DNA of 8,312 nt from SZUA-287 sp036397975 (GTDB lineage Bacteria; Bacteroidota; Ignavibacteria; UBA10030; UBA6906), in the NCBI GenBank assembly GCA_036397975.1, contig DASWHW010000183.1, forward strand, positions 1 to 8,312. Reading direction: 5' to 3'. The notes below the pieces were generated by a model. It was given only the letters and a program-made list of their open reading frames with translations, had not been told where the DNA came from and ran no database searches. Shown piece after piece: positions 6,051 through 8,312 of the stretch. Made by a program: the position numbers and the translations under genes. Each line of letters begins with the position of its first letter. The stretch's first letter is position 1.

Positions 6051-6770
6051 TCAGTGTTTGGACAATTCCATCTCTGCCACTGCATGTTCAACCTTGACCG
6101 CAAATTTCTCGACTGCCGCTTTCAACTGATCGTTGACATTGTCGTAGATGCACCAACAATATGCATCAGCGGGCATTTCGCCGGTGAAGCTCTCATTCAC
6201 ATCCTCCAGCTTCATTGTAGCGCCGTCACTTTTTCTATACAGAACAAGGTCCGTGAACTCGATTAGCACATTTGCGTTCGTTGTTGCCCCTGCCGTGGCG
6301 AGTGCACCGATGAGCCCGAAATAGCTGCCTGTTCGGGCAGCAGAAGAAAACTCTTGCTCGCCAAATAGCCTCTTCAGCTTGCCGGTGAGATAGTAGTCGG
6401 ACACCTCCTTTGATACTGAAACAACCGATTTGAATGTTCTCCTCTTCCCGAGATGGCCGGCAATCGTAGACGCAACCTGTGTTGTGACTTTGTCCGACGC
6501 ATAGTGCTCTTCTGAGTTGATACAGTAGTCTTTTTCGTTAAGTTCTGTTTCACGTCCACGAACGAACAGAATACCGTTGTCAGCGACCTGTTGGCGGACA
6601 TCTGCAAATGGTTCGATGGAAAGAGTTACGCGGAGAGTATTGAGATATAAAGAGTCGCTGGTGTAATATGTGTTGATGTCTTTCAAGCTGTAAGAGATTT
6701 CTCTTGTCGGTGTGCAACCGCCAATCAAGAGGAAGGCGACAAGTAACAACAGGCTGATTCGGGATTGCAT
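6051..6770 (-). CDS. Lipoprotein of unknown family, first gene of the operon
   Basis: The 239-residue protein begins with a signal peptide and lipobox (LLIGGC, C19). The mature part has beta/alpha text: TLRVTLSIEPFADVRQQV (about 45-62), a helix-like KVTTQVASTIAGHLGK (94-109), and YYLTGKLKRLFGEQ (126-139). A small-residue segment, FGLIGALATAGATTNA (151-166), precedes a strand VLIEFTDLVLYR. It ends with a conspicuous CWCIYDNVND (205-214) and a long amphipathic helix. The overall plan (lipoprotein, DVR motif, 'TG.L' strand, Gly/Ala segment, C-terminal helix) resembles auxiliary lipoproteins such as YajG/LPP20-type proteins, but I cannot assign a family. The start at 6770 has an excellent AAGGAGG site 6 bases upstream. 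The following lipoprotein gene starts 41 bases after its stop. Confidence 0.85.
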   Translation of the reverse strand: MQSRISLLLLVAFLLIGGCTPTREISYSLKDINTYYTSDSLYLNTLRVTLSIEPFADVRQQVADNGILFVRGRETELNEKDYCINSEEHYASDKVTTQVASTIAGHLGKRRTFKSVVSVSKEVSDYYLTGKLKRLFGEQEFSSAARTGSYFGLIGALATAGATTNANVLIEFTDLVLYRKSDGATMKLEDVNESFTGEMPADAYCWCIYDNVNDQLKAAVEKFAVKVEHAVAEMELSKH

Positions 6771-7049
6771 GGGAGGCCTCCTTCCCTGAGGATTGAATCT
6801 ATTAGGGTGTGGATTCGTGGTTCATTCATGTAGTGTGCTTGCGTCCAGCACGTATGCAGATACGATAGACAACTCTCGGAAACAATGATGGTATGCTAAA
6901 TAGTGCGAAGAACGGAACTCTGAACGCATTTGCTCATGCGTCCTGGCGTGGGAGGGCTTCTTGAATATCCACAACCGCCGGAAAAAAAGCAACAGGTGGC
7001 GATTCTGTCAAGCACGCGATGTGCTTTTTAAGGCCTTTCCTTCGATGTG
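6771..7049. other. 279-base intergenic region before the lipoprotein operon
   Basis: No gene is visible on either strand. It must hold the operon promoter, but I find only weak candidates, such as TTGTTT-17-TATCTG on the minus strand (6885-6857). Two small perfect hairpins occur: ACGCAT/ATGCGT (6924-6929 with 6936-6941) and AAGCAC/GTGCTT (7010-7015 with 7021-7026). The second is followed by Ts only on the plus strand, where there is no gene. No clear terminator for the gene ending at 7050 was found. Confidence 0.5.
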
Positions 7050-7601
7050 TCAATCGTTGGAATTGTAAGCGTGGAACACCACCGTCGGTGGTTTCCACGT
7101 CTTCGCATCGCCGGAGATTCCATGTTTTCCGCTGAGAACCTCAAGCCAATCCGGCGTGACTTCGATAAGGAGGTATGCCTCTGCATGATTTGGATAAAAC
7201 GCTTCCCATTCGGTTTTCCATCTCTCATTCTTTTCTTCGGGATCATCGACAAGTCGGGCAGTGCCGGCGATTGTCACATAGCCCTGTCCGCTTGCGTCGA
7301 AGTAAAACAAGTTGACGTGAGGATTATTTCGGATCTGTTCCACCTTGCGGCTGTTCGGATTCGTACCAAGCCATACGATCATATTGCTATCGGGAGGAAA
7401 TGGATCCATCACCCTGACACGGGGCTCTCCGGATTCATCGATAGTAATCAAGGCGCAGTTTCCCGCGGCAGCCATAACCTCCCGAGCTGCGGCAATGAGC
7501 TGCTCGCGCGTTAGTTTGTCTTTTCCTTTTTCCTGGCCTAAACCTTCGTTCGCTGCTATCAAAAAAAGGGTCGGAAGGAACAAGAAGAGAGATGTACGCA
7601 T
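7050..7601 (-). CDS. Exported pyridoxamine-5'-phosphate-oxidase-like (general stress protein 26 type) flavin-binding protein
   Basis: From the ATG at 7601 the protein has 183 residues. The first ~22 form a Sec signal peptide (MRTSLFLFLPTLFLIAANEG). The rest is a split-barrel PNPOx-like domain: helix TREQLIAAAREVM, then strands NCALITIDESGEPRVRVMD (48-66), MIVWLGTNPNSRKVEQIRNN (74-93), VNLFYFD and GYVTIAGTARLVDD. It continues W...EWEAFYPN..AYLLIEVTPDWLEVLSG, the pattern of general stress protein 26 relatives, which bind FMN or a related flavin. No twin-arginine motif is present, so a cofactor acquired in the cytoplasm is hard to reconcile with Sec export. An upstream ATG at 7631 would add ten residues; neither start has a clear ribosome site. 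It lies 60 bases after the preceding stop, possibly cotranscribed. Enzymatic activity is not established by the sequence. Confidence 0.9.
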   Translation of the reverse strand: MRTSLFLFLPTLFLIAANEGLGQEKGKDKLTREQLIAAAREVMAAAGNCALITIDESGEPRVRVMDPFPPDSNMIVWLGTNPNSRKVEQIRNNPHVNLFYFDASGQGYVTIAGTARLVDDPEEKNERWKTEWEAFYPNHAEAYLLIEVTPDWLEVLSGKHGISGDAKTWKPPTVVFHAYNSND

Positions 7602-7661
7602 CCCCAGTTTTGCGTTGACCAATATTTGCATCGTAAGTTCGAAGAATTCCGAGGGACTTCC

Positions 7662-7961
7662 TTACCCCTCGATCTTGTAAATTTCCCTCCGCCCGCGCTC
7701 TACCAGATCGTGATATCCAGTCATCGCTTTCCGTGCTTCCTCGTCTCCCATCACACGAGACTCCATTGCAAGGAACTCGTCCAGCGTGTTGGCCTCCGAT
7801 TCAGCGACGAGTGTCCAGAATTGCTCCCCGCTGACGTCGGTGAAAACCCGAAACGGCTTGTACTTCATCCTGATCATGACCGCGGAGAGGGCTTTGAATT
7901 TCTTTACCATCTCGCCCACTTTCCCCGGCTTGCAGTTCATCACTTCGCGGATTAGATACAT
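7662..7961 (-). CDS. Small dimeric alpha/beta-barrel-like (NIPSNAP/ABM-like) protein
   Basis: The 99-residue protein reads MYLIREVMNCKPGKVGEMVK, then KFKALSAVMIRMKYKPFRVF, then TDVSGEQFWTLVAESE, and ends with a helix (NTLDEFLAMESRVM...EEARKAMTGYHDLV) and RREIYKIEG. A beta-alpha-beta-beta-alpha-beta layout of about 100 residues with a 'KPGK...F' entry loop and a W in the third strand is the ferredoxin-like dimeric alpha/beta barrel seen in NIPSNAP and antibiotic-biosynthesis-monooxygenase-like proteins. No catalytic residues can be assigned. The start at 7961 has CAGGAG 7 bases upstream; the same frame is open for 29 more codons up to an ATG at 8048, but that extension does not look like part of this fold. 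It precedes the exported PNPOx-like gene by 60 bases. Confidence 0.82.
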   Translation of the reverse strand: MYLIREVMNCKPGKVGEMVKKFKALSAVMIRMKYKPFRVFTDVSGEQFWTLVAESEANTLDEFLAMESRVMGDEEARKAMTGYHDLVERGRREIYKIEG

Positions 7962-8081
7962 GGTTTGACTCCTGTATGTTGATGTGAGTGAAAAGGGTGA
8001 TGGGGATTCCTGGATGACCGATAAAACATCATCGTGTTCTTTAGACATTCCATCGGTTGCAACACATCCTTCGATAGATGC

Positions 8082-8312
8082 TCAGTACATTGGATTGCCG
8101 TCCTTGCTTTCGCCCGGCACCTGCTCACTACTACTTCCACCGCTTGCGCTGCCTCGGGTCATCGCCTGAAAATAATTGGTCAAGGTGGTGTTCCAGGTGT
8201 CGAACGTAATCGCTGACAATGAACTCCAATGTAACTGGTTCTTTCTCCCCAACATCACAGACGTTTGAAAGAGAGCCTGGATTCGTGTGGGCGATGACAT
8301 GGGCGAGATGGC
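8082..8312 (-). CDS. 3' end of an unidentified gene, cut by the window edge
   Basis: The frame is open from the window edge (8312) to a TGA at 8082-8084, about 76 codons. An internal ATG sits at 8300, but no ribosome site is visible between it and the edge, so I treat the gene as 5'-partial. The residues (SSPTRIQALFQTSVMLGRKN, then HWSSLSAITFDTWNTTLTNYFQAM) suggest an amphipathic helical segment, followed by a Ser/Gly-rich, probably disordered tail (TRGSASGGSSSEQVPGESKDG). I do not recognise a family. The next gene starts 120 bases further on. Confidence 0.5.
   Translation of the reverse strand, partial: AISPMSSPTRIQALFQTSVMLGRKNQLHWSSLSAITFDTWNTTLTNYFQAMTRGSASGGSSSEQVPGESKDGNPMY

Noticed and set aside
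6857..6885. TTGTTT-17-TATCTG as a sigma-70-type promoter for the lipoprotein operon
   Set aside because: Each box matches only about three of six consensus bases, and other equally weak pairs exist in the same gap.
6924..6941. Perfect 6-bp inverted repeat ACGCAT/ATGCGT as an operator
   Set aside because: A single short repeat with no second copy and no nearby regulator gene is not enough to call an operator.
7010..7029. AAGCAC/GTGCTT hairpin followed by Ts as the terminator of the gene ending at 7050
   Set aside because: The T run follows the stem only on the plus strand, while the gene is on the minus strand; the 6-bp stem is weak.
8082..8312. Phasin-like protein
   Set aside because: The amphipathic helical segment and Ser/Gly tail are vaguely phasin-like, but only the 3' end is available and no diagnostic motif is visible.
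1..8312. CRISPR array, tRNA or rRNA genes, complete insertion sequence
   Set aside because: I looked for regularly spaced direct repeats, cloverleaf-like T-arms and terminal inverted repeats around a transposase and found none.

Overview
The window looks like a stretch of a Bacteroidota/Chlorobiota-type (FCB group) genome, probably an Ignavibacteria-like lineage. The main evidence is a secreted metallopeptidase that ends in a type IX secretion (T9SS) type A sorting domain containing the NFPNPFNPST motif. Several lipoproteins with SPII lipoboxes fit the same picture. The placement is inference from protein style only; there is no rRNA or marker gene. Every intact gene lies on the minus strand, so the window reads naturally from right to left.

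Right end (8312 to 7050): the 3' end of an unidentified gene runs off the window edge. It is followed by a small dimeric alpha/beta-barrel-like protein (7961-7662) and an exported pyridoxamine-5'-phosphate-oxidase-like (general stress protein 26 type) protein (7601-7050). A 279-base gap follows, with no gene that I can support.

Middle (6770 to 3187): four tightly spaced genes look like one operon: lipoprotein (6770-6051), lipoprotein with a probable C-terminal beta-barrel (6009-4870), small glycine-rich lipoprotein (4822-4385), and a Tat-exported nucleoside-hydrolase-like protein (4356-3187). The gaps are 41, 47 and 28 bases. A strong intrinsic terminator (3132-3162) closes the unit. The three lipoproteins suggest a cell-envelope function; the role of the nucleoside hydrolase relative in that set is unclear.

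Left (2989 to 646): a single gene for a 761-residue M1-family zinc aminopeptidase with a fibronectin-III-like domain and a T9SS tail. It is bounded upstream by the 3132-3162 terminator and downstream by a second strong, probably bidirectional, terminator (645-688).

Far left (1 to about 645): a gene-poor graveyard. It holds the first ~32 codons of an integron-integrase-like tyrosine recombinase on the plus strand (108-203), the last ~36 codons of a DadA/ThiO-like FAD amino-acid oxidase on the minus strand (232-342), an attC-like half site at the edge of that fragment, and a 20-codon signal-peptide-like ORF. This is the most unusual part of the window and reads as a scar of integron or recombinase activity. 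I did not find a complete undescribed system; the best candidates for follow-up are this scar and the lipoprotein/nucleoside-hydrolase operon.
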